A stretch of DNA of 64,000 nt from Arcuatula senhousia (Eukaryota; Mollusca; Bivalvia; Mytilida; Mytilidae): NCBI GenBank assembly GCA_963971305.1, contig OZ020303.1, forward strand, positions 30,492,106-30,556,105, in the 5' to 3' direction. The position numbers and the translations under genes were made by a program. The notes beneath the pieces were generated by a model, which worked only from the letters and a program-made list of their open reading frames with translations, searched no databases and had not been told where the DNA came from. This document shows, piece by piece, positions 23,580 to 36,335 of the stretch. Position 1 is the stretch's first letter. Each line of letters starts with the position of its first letter.

Positions 23580-25630
23580 AACTTTATGCACTGGGTATCA
23601 TGTATCGGGGGTTGAATTTCTTGTTATATAAGAGTTATAACGTTATGTATACGTGAGAATTGCTTGAGTTTCACACTTATGGATAGGTCATCGGATGGTA
23701 TTACTTTAGATTTTAGTTTTGATTGCTTCAAAATGAAAACTAACAAAGCAGTGCATGTAAAGTCGAACTGATGATCAAATCAAATGAAACGAAAGTTACT
23801 CGGTACCGAAATTAGACTCAATAAAAAGATAATAGATTGTTGCTTTCTAAAAACACTTATAGAATTAATCAACCAATCTAGCAAAATGTTTGGTCACTCT
23901 ACTATCAAATACTAGGCTAAAGAGACGATATATGCAGGTGGTCTGAAAATGATTAGCAATAACAGTCAACACACTTGTTCTCATAAGCAAAAAAAAAACA
24001 GACGAGTTTGGCAAAGTAACGTTTTGAAAATTAATATCAGTTTCTGTCAATTCATCATTAGAAGATTAAAAAATCGTAATGCTTATTTTCACGTCAGTTG
24101 CTCTAAAGATGAAATTTGCCACAATTTGTCACGAGAAATTCACGTTAAACATGAATAATATTTCCCTGTGTAAACGAAAGATCTATGTATTATCTTCATT
24201 TGAATTTAAGCTGCTAATTTTCTGTACTTTACAAAAATTATGTAAGATTTGAAATTACTAGCATAGTTACTTTGTACATGTCAAGATAAGCTAGAGCATA
24301 TTTATGTCGCCAAATAGACATGACATGTATTTGTCGTCAGACATATATCGGTACAACATTCAGTGTATTTACTAAGGAGGGTCAGACCCGAAATGAAGTC
24401 ATTAAATATCTTATTTAGACCTTTATTTCCTTTTAGAAATCCTTAGAAGTGGCTACTTTATTAAAGTACTTAAAATCGAAATCTTTAGGTGCAATTCTAT
24501 AAATATAAAGAAACGGAAATATTAAAAATCATAAACCTATTAGGGAAATTGATTTAGATCTTTAAAATATATATTAGTACATGTATTTATTTATTTTTGT
24601 CGTAGGAGGAAGGTCTCTCATCTTTGAGAAAGTCTGTTTCAGTCTCTTAAATTACGACCATTTTGTTCTACCCTTACTGCAACATGTTAAGCACGTCTAT
24701 ATACTAGAATCATGACTTAGATGAATATTATACATGTATGTTAGCTTTTGAAAAAGAAAACGCTTAAACATAAACAGTACAATGGGGATAGAAGAAGAAA
24801 AAGAAGAAGAAGAAGAGGCTTGAATTCAAAACGATTAAAAGGTTAACTATGATGGGGTTTTGATTTCTTTTTATTCACCTTTCTATGATTTTCCTTCTTG
24901 TCCCATTAATCATAACAAGGCGTTTGTTATCTAATTTCAATTTATTTTTAATAAAACGTCATTAAAACATGAAGAGGTGTTAAAACAGTGCGTTGTTTTT
25001 TCTATTGCTCTGTAATCTTCAAATTCTTATAATTCAAACATTGTTTTACTAATCTCTCTTTTTCTAAATCTGTTTTAAAAAACTATCATTTATGCAATAT
25101 AAATATAGTTATAACGATCACGATTTTACAATCAAAGACATCGTTGAAGGCAGACTCGCTTCGTTGTTAAAAAGATTATGAAAATGCATTAAGTTTATGT
25201 TGTATGAAAAAAACTGTTATCACAACACATTAAAAAATCAACGTCAAAACAATTTGTCATGGCTAATTACGTCATGAAGAGGTACACAAAGACACCCATT
25301 GTTTCAATATCCATGATTGGATTAAAATATCAGCAATACGAGGCTTAATTTTCAATCAACCTGTTAAATATTATACAAGAAAAGGAAAAAAAAATGTTAA
25401 GATTATCTGACTATAGAATGCTGATTGAGATAAAGAATGAAGGTACATGACAGTCTCAATTAAATTTTTCCCTGTATCAGAAATATCACTGTAAATTATT
25501 GTCGTTCTATAAAAATGAAAAAAAATGGGACAACCAACTTTAAAACAATACCAGCGTAATTTGTCTATAAAGATTCATCGAGGACACTTTTAACTAGATT
25601 ATCAAAACTTAGAGGCAAATATGTTTAATG
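23580..25630. other. Non-coding; upstream flank of the RTK gene
   Basis: No exon, TIR or dispersed repeat was recognised. It is AT-rich with a GAA-type simple tract around 24790-24820. The RTK promoter would fall at its left edge if the candidate signal exon is correct; no clear TATA element can be defended. Confidence 0.4.
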
Positions 25631-25644
25631 ACAAGAAAGAACTG

Positions 25645-25860
25645 CTTACCTTTCCGGAGCACCTGAGTTTCCATTGTATCGTTTGATTCAATTTGCTTAT
25701 GGCTATATAATTGTGTTTGCGTTGTTTGCTTGTTTGGTTTGGTTTTGTTTATGATGTATGTTTAGTTTTTTTTATCGTATAGTCGCCTGATATCGGTTGA
25801 TTTGTCTTCATCTTTTCGGACTTGCCGCATATTTGAATTACCCTTAGGTACCATATATGG
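25645..25860 (+). repeat. Dispersed repeat fragment (GGAGCACC family)
   Basis: It opens CTGCTTACC.TTCCGGAGCACC and runs into T/G-rich sequence. A second copy begins at about 56405 (CCGCTTACTCTTTCGGAGCAC). Sequences of this type are common in mytilid genomes (recollection, not a search). Confidence 0.5.
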
Positions 25861-26358
25861 CTTCTTTCTACCGTATGTAATGGACAATATATAAGTATTC
25901 AATTCCTCAACCAAGGTAAAAAAGAGAAATTTTGAAAGAAATTATTTTTGGGTATGTAAAAGGCGTTAGCACAGATATGTATGTCTACCCCCTCAAAAAG
26001 AAAAAGAAAAAGAAAAAACAAAACAAAACAAATAACAACAAGAACAACAAAAAACACCAGACAAACTTTGGGACTGAATGAGTGTTGAATCAGCTGGTCC
26101 GAAAGATCAGTCATTGCTGGTTGGTACAAACACAAATATCAAGAGTTCACTTTTTTAAGAAAGACAGGAATTGTATAGAGCAACAGATGTTCAAAAATGT
26201 TTCTATGACCTGAAGCCCCGCTCAGTGTACAGACGCACAACGCCTATTGTTTAAAACTTAAATGTAACATCTTCATATACATGAAGAAAGAAAACAACCT
26301 ATATGCATGGACACTGTTTCAGTAATTAAAAATAGGGCATCTAATGGGACATTAAATG

Positions 26359-26793
26359 ATACCCCGCCACGATATATCAATAGTTCATAAAATTTGACTT
26401 TTCAAAGTGGCTAATCTCAAAAAAAAAATTTCAGATCATGCTGGAAATTGATCTTGACCGGTATTTAATTGTAATAAACAGCTGTGTAAAATATCATTCA
26501 AATCCCTTGACGCGTTTTCAAGTTATCAGTCGAAAACTCAAAATTTCATGAAATTTGATTTTTCAAAGTGGCCTATCTCGAAAACAGTTTTTCAGATCAT
26601 GCTGGAAATCATACTTGACCTGTATTTTAATGTACTAAAGAGCTGTGCAAAATATCATTTAAATCCTTTGACATGTTTTCAAGTTATTGGTCAGAAACCT
26701 TCGGGGGACGGACGGACGGGCGGGCGGACAGACACCGAAAAAAACTGAGGGTATAACATAATAGCTCGCCACTTCATGTGGCGGGGTATAAAA
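26359..26793 (+). mobile_element. Helitron-like non-autonomous element with two tandem units (~435 bp)
   Basis: It begins ATACCCCGCCAC. Two ~170-base units follow (AAATTTGA.TTTTCAAAGTGG, CAGATCATGCTGGAAAT), then a GGACGGACGG simple tract and a terminal hairpin GCCAC-TTCAT-GTGGC reading into GGGGTATAAAA. The same architecture recurs at three or four other sites here. Bivalve 'pearl'-type elements have this layout. Confidence 0.65.
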
Positions 26794-27474
26794 CCGAAAA
26801 TAGGAACAATAAAACAACTTTTGAAAGTAAATTGCATACTAATAAACGAGCTCCAATGTTAGTGGAATTTGCTAAATGCAAACCTTTCGCATGGTACACT
26901 GTACACGAAATTGAAACACTGGTGTAGGGTCCATGAAATAGACGTACATCTCTTTAAATGAAAAGGTAGATATACATGTAGCAGTAATTCATGCAAAAAA
27001 TAGAAATGTCTGTAATCAACAATATATTTTGCAATAAAATGAGTTAATTGTATTCACTTTTAATAGTATTGCTATTGGTTTTGCTATAGTCATGATAGTG
27101 GGGTGACAGGGAAGACAAGCATTGTATATCGAATCAGATTTGATATTTTCTAAATTTTGTTGGTCAGAAAATTTGTTTTCCGTCGCTACGCGTCGAGAAC
27201 ATTTTTTTTCTATACCACACATAAGAATCCGTTTTGGAGCGTGTGTATTTTTTTTTTAATTTTCTTGGAGGTAGTGGCCAGATTACTAATCTTCAACTTT
27301 TCCAGGGCAGAACATTTTGTTTCAAAAGCTGTCAGGTCTCCCCGTCAGAATCAAATGATGGTCCATTTGAAGATTAATCCCCAATTCCTTAGAAATGAAA
27401 ATTAAAAAAAATTGTGGTTGTATTAATAGGTTTAAATTTCATGGTTTTAAAAACACAATAAATTTATACTTACC

Positions 27475-27742
27475 AGACTTGACAAACGACAGCAACAAAA
27501 CACATACCATCCAAATCATAAAATATTTCATAATTAATCAATGTTCCATAAACTCTATAACTATATATTAAAGGAAACTTTTTTCTTAAAGTATCTACTA
27601 ATGAATGAATTTGAACAGCCGTATCAAACGTAGCTTGTATAGGCCACTCGAAACGGCTTCCTGTGTAGGATTGTAATTGGACAAAAACTAAATGCGGCTG
27701 CGTCACGATATCTTTGAACTCTCTGATTGTCATGCACAACAT
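27475..27742 (-). CDS. Orphan candidate exon, unknown protein
   Basis: An open frame from ATG at 27742 runs about 89 codons. It has mixed non-repetitive composition (motifs REFKDIVTQPHLVFVQL, SLVDTLRKKFP, YGTLINYEIFYDLDG) and good splice donors at its 3' end (GTAAGT at 27477 and GTATGT inside). It is not seen repeated in the window. It could be the first exon of an unknown minus-strand gene. Alternatively it is an upstream RTK exon, since the inner GTATGT leaves the phase needed by EGF exon 1. No family was recognised and it lacks a signal peptide. Confidence 0.35.
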
Positions 27743-27984
27743 TTTTTATAAATTCCTGTATTTTGTATCTCGTATAGATAGATAGAAAATATATCTAAAA
27801 TCTTTGAAGTAGGTTTCCATTGCTGTTATCGATATTTGCTTATTGATCTTTGCTGTTATCAATATTTGCTTATTGACCTATCGAGATTGTCTACCGACTT
27901 GTCTTTAAGAAACAAATCTGCTTTCACAAAAAAATTGACCAGCCATTTTATATATATGGAGTAGTTAGTTAGTTAATTATTGCT

Positions 27985-28370
27985 TTACTTCCAAGCAGCA
28001 CGATTTCGGCTATATCCGGGAGATGAACATAATGAACATGAAATGATGATGAAGTAAAGGAAATAGGGACACAAGGTCAATCGGGAAGGATAGGTTTGGT
28101 TTGACTGCCACTGGAAAAAGGAGTGATGGGGTAGGGACAGACAATTTAGCCTCCTGCATGGGGAGCCAACGGGTCCTTCTGCAGCAGGGTTCTTTAACGT
28201 GCGAGGAACGTGACATTTTTCCAAACACGGTGCACCACTGTGGTTTTCAGTCAGGTTTTCCGTATAATAGCCCGACGACCCCGGCATTCATTATGACAGG
28301 GCTGCCCTATTCAACCACCTGCGGCACACATCCCGGTCGCTTTGTGGGTAAAGCGGCCTGACCCTAATTT
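27985..28370. repeat. Dispersed repeat family R3, copy 1
   Basis: It shares AACATGAAATGA.GATGAA, an ACACGxxGxxCCACT block, TTCCGTATxATA, CCGxxxACCCCxGC and GGTCGCT.TGTGGGTxxAGC with 56930-57290. GC content is higher than in surrounding sequence. Its long open frames on both strands are interrupted relative to each other and do not look like a gene. Confidence 0.55.
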
Positions 28371-28399
28371 ATCTTATGTTCTATAATTCTTTTTGACTA

Positions 28400-29960
28400 C
28401 TAGTAAATGGGATTTCTGGTTCGCTTATGAACGAAGTAAGCTGACGTAAAAGCAGAGATAGCAATCTGTCGTATCGTACAGCTTAATAGCACTGAAGATA
28501 AGGTGTCGAAATATAGTGTATAGCAAATGAGTCCCTTCGCCAATATGTCACGAGAATTCGATGGTAAAAATTACATCGTTATTTCCATGATTGAACAAAA
28601 CATTACTTTTTACATAAGCTTTTAAAATTAAGACATGCATTGTAAAACTATAACTTAATCCTTACAAATATCTAGAAAAAGCCTTTTTACTTAGGGTCAC
28701 CTTTTTATTACACTATTACACGGCTACTATACGAATCCCCAAGAAATATGACAAAATGACAAAATCTCTTGCCACAACGTTTTACGATATACCTGTGAAA
28801 ACTTTCCCTCCCACGAAAATCGTCTTTAATTGGTTAGTAAACCCTATTTGCTCTTGATAAATAACAAATGATTTATCTTTCAGACTGCCAAAACTGGTAA
28901 TACAAGTTGCATTGCTTGAATTGACTACAATATTCTTTAAAGTAACACAACATAAACTTGTAGACAAATAAGAGATTTCGTCCTCCATACACTATTGTTC
29001 AGCCCCTTCCCCTCTTCCCCGACTTCGATTTATTCGTAACTGACCACCGAAAAGCGATATCGACAACAGGTAGGAACTCGGCATACCTTTCTGGGTCACT
29101 TTAAAAGCTCACTATCACTTTTAGGAGAGTTTGCATTCAGGAGTTTTTAAACCAATGATCGTATTAAAACAAATAGTAAATCGTCGTTGTTTTGAAGATG
29201 TTTTTTTAGCGTTCCCACAACTTTTGAAATGGAATTTGTTCAATTCCGAAATTTTTCGACCTTTTACGTTTTTCCTTAATTTTTATATTTTTGTATATTA
29301 CGAGAGAACGTGATAAATCTGGAACATGTTTCTAGAATGTGATTCAGATTATGTTCAGCTGAAAGCTCGCTTTACACCTTTTCACCGAGGTTTGCAATTA
29401 CCTGAGATTACAGCGAATTTCGTTTCATGTATACGTGATTTCAATCAACAATAGAACCACAAGAATACTTTGAGAATTATTTAGAGAATTTGTTTTATAT
29501 TAATAACAAAATTCATATTAGAAGATGATGGATAGCGTTAGGCGATTTCTTTGGGCGTTTAAGATAAACTATTCTTTAATTACTAAACAAGAGGTAACAA
29601 TTGGAGGCTGTGCGATATCAGACTGTTAAATTTGTGGCCGTTTGAACATTAATTGCAAGAAACTTGCAAGAACTTAATTGAGATTTATTCTTTCTTTATA
29701 TTTCAATGAAAAGTTCCAAACCTTAGTATTAGATATATTAGAAATAAAACGGTCGCTGAAGTCACTGTGGCAGTTTAATGTAAGCAAATTATCGAGTATC
29801 ACAGGTAGCATTAAAATCTCAGAGTCTCTTATACCAATTTAAAAACTTTATTTTCTTAATTTAACTATGATACAAATCTGGATGTATTTGTTTATTCCTA
29901 CGCCAGAAGTCTTAATAAACTCCTGATTTTGTGCTCGAGTCTTCACAGTTATGTTAGTCG
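28400..29960. other. Non-coding intergenic DNA
   Basis: No exon, TIR or tandem array was recognised. Short open frames here have no matching splice context. Confidence 0.4.
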
Positions 29961-29968
29961 AAAAACAG

Positions 29969-30160
29969 GACTGGATTTAAATTATATGCATTTTATTTAG
30001 ACATAGGGCCGATTGCAGAACGGTGAACGGTGCCTTCTGGCCTCGTTGAAGGCTGTTGGCGGTTTTCCATTGTGTTTTTTTTTTCTAAATTACCGTTGTT
30101 TTGTGAGTCGTGTCGCGTACACTTATTCCACATCTCATTATTTTTTATCTTCCTTCGTAT
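29969..30160 (+). repeat. Dispersed repeat family R1, copy B
   Basis: It has the same ordered blocks as the 10466 copy, from GACTGGATTTAAAT through ATGCATTTTATTTAGAC to GTGTCGCGTAC and the TCCACATCTCATTATTTT tail. Homology is collinear over about 190 bases. Confidence 0.7.
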
Positions 30161-31382
30161 CGTATGCATTTTATTTTCAATCAAGGACTATAATTGCAAC
30201 CGCTTGTCACACTAAAGGATGCAGGCTATAATGTATTTTCCACTTGTCGCTTATATATGTAGGTTGTTTCGTAATAACTTACTCCACGTCGCTTTTTATG
30301 TCATTCATTAAGATGAGATTGTATATTTTTAACCATATTTGATTGGGTAGCTTTTTTCAGAGACCTCACAGTGAAGTCAGTTTTAATGATCAAACAGGAA
30401 GGTTGGCTAAGGGTAATAGTAATACCACTAGATTGATCAACAGATTACCTATGAAGATGATACTTCTATTCCCGCTTGGACGGCGTGTATTTTTCTTTTA
30501 TGTTTTTGAGTTTGTCATTAGCCTGTCCAAGTCAAACGTTTGACATGGATGCTTGGGTTTTTGCCACTATAAAAGTAAAATTGCAAAAAATCCAGGCCAT
30601 GAACTTCACTATGCCTGATGAGCGTTTTATCTTTTCATGACCCATCAAAGTCACTCTAGCTAAAAGGCTGAAAATGCCAAAACGCTAGACAAAGAGATCT
30701 AAAGAGCATAGAACAAAAAATTCCAAAAGGTGTAAAGAAGCCTAAATATGACTAAGATCAACCTATGCCTATGCCTGAGGAAAGGAAATTGTTGATTACT
30801 AGCATTGGATAACCTCCACTATCAGCTCAAACAGCCACACGCTGTAAGGAATCAAAATTGGAACAAAGTTCCAAGACATGTGTTTCCATAAGCATTTGAC
30901 ATACATAAATAAATTGCTGGAGGAAACGATCCGTATTATATACTAATGAGTAAGTGGTTTATGAGTCAATAACGAAGCGAACCTCAGTCTTCAATTAGTC
31001 CACCCTGTCAAGCGATTGGGAGAATGAAGGGACTGTGTACGCTTAACCTCACAGACCCCCTTTCTGGTTACCAAAGACGAAAAGCAAATGTAAATTCAAT
31101 TGATTTTAAGGTAATAGATAAAATGTGATACAATATTTTTGTCCATTTTAGATCGTTTCTAATTCATTTTATTTATCCGCTTTGGTTTGGTGAAACTGAA
31201 ACAAAAAAGTTGAGAATGCATTAGATAACTACAAAATGTAGGCAAATGCAAGATTTTGGTATCTCGGGTTGCTATATACCTGCATGTGGGTTTGTCATAT
31301 TATTTTTTGGGTAATATAACTCTTCAACCGGTTTGACTTACACAAAATCTGTTTGTTTTGGCAATTGGGTGGGTGTGTTTCA
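30161..31382. other. Non-coding intergenic DNA with unassigned repeat debris
   Basis: It contains text such as CTGATGAGCGTTTTATC and AAACGCTAGAC that resembles debris near 60240-60660, but no defined element ends. No coding exon was seen. Confidence 0.35.
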
Positions 31383-31672
31383 GTAAGGGAGCAACCATTT
31401 GATTTTTAGGGGGGGGGACTATGGATATTTTCTTCGTCCTGCCTTTTTATTTTCGGAAAAGCTGAGCCTGGATTTTTTATTGCTTGCCTGCGCGTACCAT
31501 TTTTTTTTATTTTCAAAGCTATTTTATTTTTTTTTCCAAAACTACCATCTTGCCTTTTTTTTTAATTCAAAGCACTGTCCTGTCATTTTATTTCTGGATT
31601 TTCCCATCCTGCCTTTTTATTTCAAATTTCACTATAGCCCCCCATATAAATCAAATGGTCGGTCCATAAGCA
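31383..31672. mobile_element. GGGAC-type MITE, copy 2 (~290 bp)
   Basis: The left end is GGGAGCAACCATTTGAT and the right end, inverted, is GGACCGACCATTTGATTTAT. TAA lies outside each end. The G-run after the left TIR is retained. The interior is T-rich. Confidence 0.6.
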
Positions 31673-31955
31673 GGTACTTTTTACACATTCGGGGCGCAAA
31701 AATGTACTCTTGACTCGCTGTGAGTTCATTTACTAATGGCAGTTAAGTTGTGTTTTATGTTTTTGTTTGTGTTTTGTTTTTATTTTTCTATCGGTGTGTT
31801 TGTCTACTATTTTTGTACTTGATTTTGATTCTGCTTTTTAAAACCCCCAAAATACAAATGCCTGTTTGGTACTTCTTTGATTCTAATAGCTACAAATATC
31901 CTTTTTATTGTCTATTTTAGCACCACGTCTTTGAAATGTATCAAGAGATACAATA

Positions 31956-34900
31956 TCAATCTTTATTGCTAAAATTGGTCATTGAGAAATAGTTATACTT
32001 ACTACAAAATGGGCTTTGACTATTTGTTTTCAAATAAAACGTTCCTCTTTGTGACGAGTTAATGGCATCGTATCCCATGATAGGACAAGGTCCGTTACCG
32101 CACGAGGAACATTTGCCTGCCGCATAGTCATCAGAAGAGGCACATGGTACGGCGGTGAATTTACATGAGCTGAGGATGGATTCCCAGAAGTAGTAATAAG
32201 AACGCTGATGACTACAAGCCATTGAGTTGAATGCCTCTGTAAAAGAAATGGGATTTGTCTTTTTTTTTATTTGTACTGAGTTAGGGGTGATAAGCTTTCA
32301 TTCTGATGTAAATCTCCCCTTATGTTGTAATGTTTGGTTCCGTTACCTAGTACGTGTTGACATTGTATAGTTCCTATCAATGCATTGATCCAAATCCTAT
32401 CGAACTCCAAAGGTAAGGTAAAGGTATAAAGGTAAGATTTTTTTAACGTCAGTGAGTACACCTCTTACATAGTCAAACAATTAACATAAGCCTTGAAGAG
32501 CTTTTGACCGACCGCAAGAGTAACGACCGTTTGGCTAATATAGGTACTTGCATGGTCGCTAGGTTTGTGTGGAAGGAAAGCCCGATATTCCAAGCTGGGA
32601 AATCGGTGAAACCAACGAGCAACGGTGCCGGCCTGTGATTTAAAGTCCAGTACCTTAACCACTCCGCCACCGCACTCCTTAGGGTTTTTTCTTACATGTG
32701 TTCAGGTATTGTACTCCCAAAATTCGTAACAGTTGTTTTAAAGTTCAATATACTGTTTAAGCTTGATTCAGTGGTTTTGCGTATTGATTGTTTAACAAAA
32801 TGAAACGCTAAATGTTGCAAAAGAAGATGCAGTAAATAAAAGGACATACTTGTAAATTGTATGGTAAACAGTTCCAAAATCGTAGTTTTTACAGGAGCGG
32901 GACATCCCGGCTGGTGATGGCCGCTATTTGGAAAGAAATCAATATGGCCACATGGAAGCTTAGTTCCGAAACCTGAAAACAAACCGCCACGATACGATAT
33001 TTTATATAATTAATTGATCTGATGTTTAATTTATATATTTTTTAACGAGGCACAGATTTTGTTGTTGCTTTAGACTGGATAAAAACTATCTATGTTTGCT
33101 GTTTAGTGTCTTAACATAAAATTTCAGATAAGAAAGAACAAGATAAGACATTAGATCTTATATGGCATATTGATTTGGATATGGAATTTTTTCATGCTTC
33201 TGTTTATAAATATCTGTTAACAAGTGGTTTGTATATGCAGTATGTCTGAAAAACAATGCGTGAAGTCATCTTTTAACATGTAATATAAATCAAAAGTTGG
33301 ATATGTTTTACCCATCTGTTTAAATGATATCCAGCACTTATGCCATAATAAAGGCGATAACAAAATTATCGAACTTGGAGAATCAATCTCAAATGTCCAT
33401 AAGACTAGACAAAACAAGGAAGACATACCGGAAAAATTGAAGACCGCAATGGTCCTGACTTGGTACAGGCATTTCAAAAGAAATGGTGGGTTAAACCAGG
33501 TTTTAAGGCGCGCCAAACCTCCCTCTTCCACTGCGGTCTTTGGGTCCGGTAGTTACACAACAGGATTGTATTGACATATTAGGGATGCTAGGCATAATAT
33601 AATTGTGTCGTTTGATTTTCTTCAAAACGTGCAGAAGTAACAACCAGATTTTAAATAATTCGATCCACAGACAATTTTTTTTAGAAAATGCTTCATTCAC
33701 AACTGAGAAGATATTTTTTCTTTAATAAATCCACAAGGAAAAAAAAACGTTCAACAGATTTTTAAAAGATTAATTTCCCTTAGGTGTTCTTAGGTGGACT
33801 GCCTTAATCAGACAGACAGACAGACCCAGAACAGCTCTTATTATATACATATACCTGTATCAACAAGAGGAACAGCATCTGAGTGAATGACATCTACAAA
33901 CTTAGCGTCAGATTTGTCAAGTTTGACTTCTTCGCTGTAATTCTCAAAGAGGGGCCCGGCAGGATCCATACCTACAGAGAGAGTAGCATTAGTCAATTGA
34001 ATGTTACAAGTAAGATTTACGGATCCGAATAACATATTCATAGGCATTGACGAAAAAAAACAGGATAAAATACATTTCTCATTCTAACATTTGTTTTGTT
34101 TGGTTCAAATGCATTTAAACTGCATAACGCCCAGCAGCAAAAATTGATAAAAATTCCGAGGCTGCAGGATGGTTTTGAATTCGTCCTTACGTTCTGCATG
34201 GAAGTATTAAAATGTTAATTTAATACTTCCATGCTTTCTGCTTGTTTTAAAATGTGCATCTATTCCCATGATTGATTCCACACCCCACATTACAAATTGA
34301 ATTACTTATTACAAAGATAAACCCTCGGTGTGACGGACAGATGGATATGCCGAAAAGCAACCGTTGGTGAGATGCGAAAAACCTAAAATGTATGTTAAAA
34401 CTATCTTACAACACTACCCAAAGAAGATTTTTAAAAGTTTGTGTGCTTGTGATTTTTCATGGGGAAGTGATATGCGTCTAGTACGGCAAAGATCTTAAAC
34501 TACATCTCTGTTCTCGCTGACTAGCCTACTTATAGGCGAAAGAGGAAATCTCGCCTTGCCAGTACGTTAACTCCATACCTAAAACATGCCTCTTCGGGGC
34601 ATAAAACGGTATATCGTAACTATAACTCAAGGCTGATATGTAGGGGATATTGGAGAAGTAAAGATGCTTGAGATACATATTGCAAACCGACCGGTTTGTT
34701 GACACGCAGTGGCTCTCACCAACTTTTTGGGTTAAATGATGGATGATCCCGGAAAGTAAAAGGCTATGGGAAAATTTCGTGGAAAAATCATCACAAAACG
34801 CATGTATAAACCCATATACCTGTAATTCTGCCAATACCGGGTACCCTCTGTCCTATATAACCACAGGTCTGAGCGCCCAAACTATGTCCTATCAGGTGAA

Positions 34901-35877
34901 TAGTAGCAGGGTCACAGTTGTATTCATCTTTTAGAACGTTCAGCATTCTTGCAATGAAAGCACTGACAGTCCTTGTGTTAGCAACGGCTTGGTTGTAGAT
35001 TTTCGCCGCACCAATTTTCCAATCCACAACAATAACATTTACATCTTCCTGTAAAATAAGTCGGTTGTATTCTCGAACAAATTCAATGCGTAGGATATTT
35101 GTGCTTTCTTTGAATACTTTTTAATCATTTTAATAGGTTTTAATTAACTCTTATTCAACTACCAGGAATAATTATATAGTCTTAAATGAATATGTTTGTT
35201 ATCATTCGGTTTAAGATTTAAATTTTTCTTTCCAAGGTTTTTTGGTACGATTACTTCTCTTTTGATACTTTTTGTGATTCACATTTAACTTATGCTACCA
35301 CTTTAGATAAAAAAATGATCATAACTTTATTGAAATACGATTTACAGCAAAATCAATTAAGAGTACCTAGAAATAGAAAAAAAATGTAGGTTTTGGACAA
35401 GCCGGAAATGTTAAACATAGGCCTAAAAATGTCTCAGTCACATGGTTTTCAGCTTTTAAGGGAAAATTGTAAAGTAACGTAAGAGTCAGCTTAAAGATTT
35501 TTTTTTCATATAAGTGCTTTTACAAACTAATTCATAAACTTTTTTTTATTGAAAAGTACTACCAAATTTCGTACCAACCTTTTGTAACAAATCATTTTTT
35601 ATACCAAGAACCCATTCGGAAAACCCGGTACCCATATAGCCGTGAATAATAACTTTCAACGGTTTAGATGCATCGTAGCCCGAGGTATGGATGGATTGAG
35701 GATCATTGTATACTATCGGTGTTCCGCTAGTCTTGTGTTGTCTGGTGAACAGAACAAGCTTAATTTGTAGTTCTTCGGGGGATTCAGGAAGGGCCCCAAA
35801 CGTGTTGTGGAAAGGTGCATCCTTAGAAAAACAGTCAAGATCTTGATAGCATACTCTAGAGTTACTGAGGAAAAATC
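31956..35877 (-). CDS. Pancreatic lipase-family secreted lipase, PLAT-less (multi-exon)
   Basis: A predicted secreted triacylglycerol lipase or phospholipase A1-type hydrolase of the pancreatic lipase family. Exons in coding order: 35877-35579, 35048-34820, 33971-33855, 32972-32850, 32236-31956 (or 32236-32003 if spliced on). All junctions keep phase. Seen: YQDLDCFS start of the mature domain, VIIHGYMG oxyanion region, IVVDW, nucleophile elbow GHSLGAQ (Ser), MDPAGP (Asp), [19 protein letters not shown] with the lid cysteine, and [11 protein letters not shown] (His). The lid loop between the paired cysteines is 24 residues, full size. The usual GLDPA reads GMDPA. No C-terminal PLAT/colipase-binding domain was found. 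The last exon can end at TGA (31958-31956) with AATAAA at 31967-31962, or splice at GTAAGT (32002). Confidence 0.85.
32400..32678 (-). mobile_element. tRNA-derived SINE in a lipase intron
   Basis: The minus strand starts with a tRNA-Ser/Leu-like head. It has a perfect A-box consensus TGGCGGAGTGG (32669-32659) followed by TTAAGGTACTGGACTT. The B box is degraded. The ~200-base body is GC-richer than the flanks and ends in an AAGGTA-type simple tail near 32400. Open frames here are incidental. Confidence 0.65.
33340..33555 (+). repeat. Dispersed repeat family R2, copy 2 (longest)
   Basis: It runs from the GATAACAAAATTATCG block through CAATCTCAAATGTCC and CAATGGTCCTGACTTGGTAC to a GGTTxxAxxCAGG block. 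It lies in a lipase intron. Similar sequence is widespread in mytilid genomes (recollection, not a search). Confidence 0.6.
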
Positions 35878-36189
35878 CTGAAAGTAACAATAATAGAGTG
35901 TAGATTTTTTCACATTAGCATAAAAAAATCATATAGACATTTCCTGTTCATTTTTCATGTCTATATTATGAAAGAGTGTCTTGTGGATATTTACTCAATT
36001 TCTAATATTTTAAATTGGGATTTTGTGTTTTTATTTGGTGCTTTTGCTTTTTTTATTTTTTTTTATTTACATGTAGTTATCAATTTAGCTATATTTAAAA
36101 TTTGTTACATTAAGCTCTACGGCAAATTTACATGCAGAACTATAAACACATAGAACACTAACAATAGCAATGGTCCTGAATCTATTAAG

Positions 36190-36335
36190 ATAACATCAGA
36201 ATTAACGCTATAACGAAGATGATCTACCTCAAATGTTCAGGAGGGCGAGAAAGTCAGGAAATAACATGCAGAAGATCAAGAAATTTAGGACCGAGGCGGT
36301 CTGAACTTAGTACAGACATTTTAAAAGAATGTTTT
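36190..36335 (+). repeat. Dispersed repeat family R2, copy 3
   Basis: A diverged copy with ACCTCAAATGTTC, GACCGAGGCGGTCTGA and TTAGTACAGACATTTTAAAAG, in the same order as the 33340 copy. Confidence 0.5.

Noticed and set aside
27985..28361. Long overlapping frames on both strands (72-100 codons)
   Set aside because: They lie in repeat family R3. The second copy at 56930 does not preserve any of them, and GC content explains them.
32465..32670. Two overlapping 65-codon frames on the minus strand
   Set aside because: They lie inside the second tRNA-derived SINE and overlap each other in different frames.
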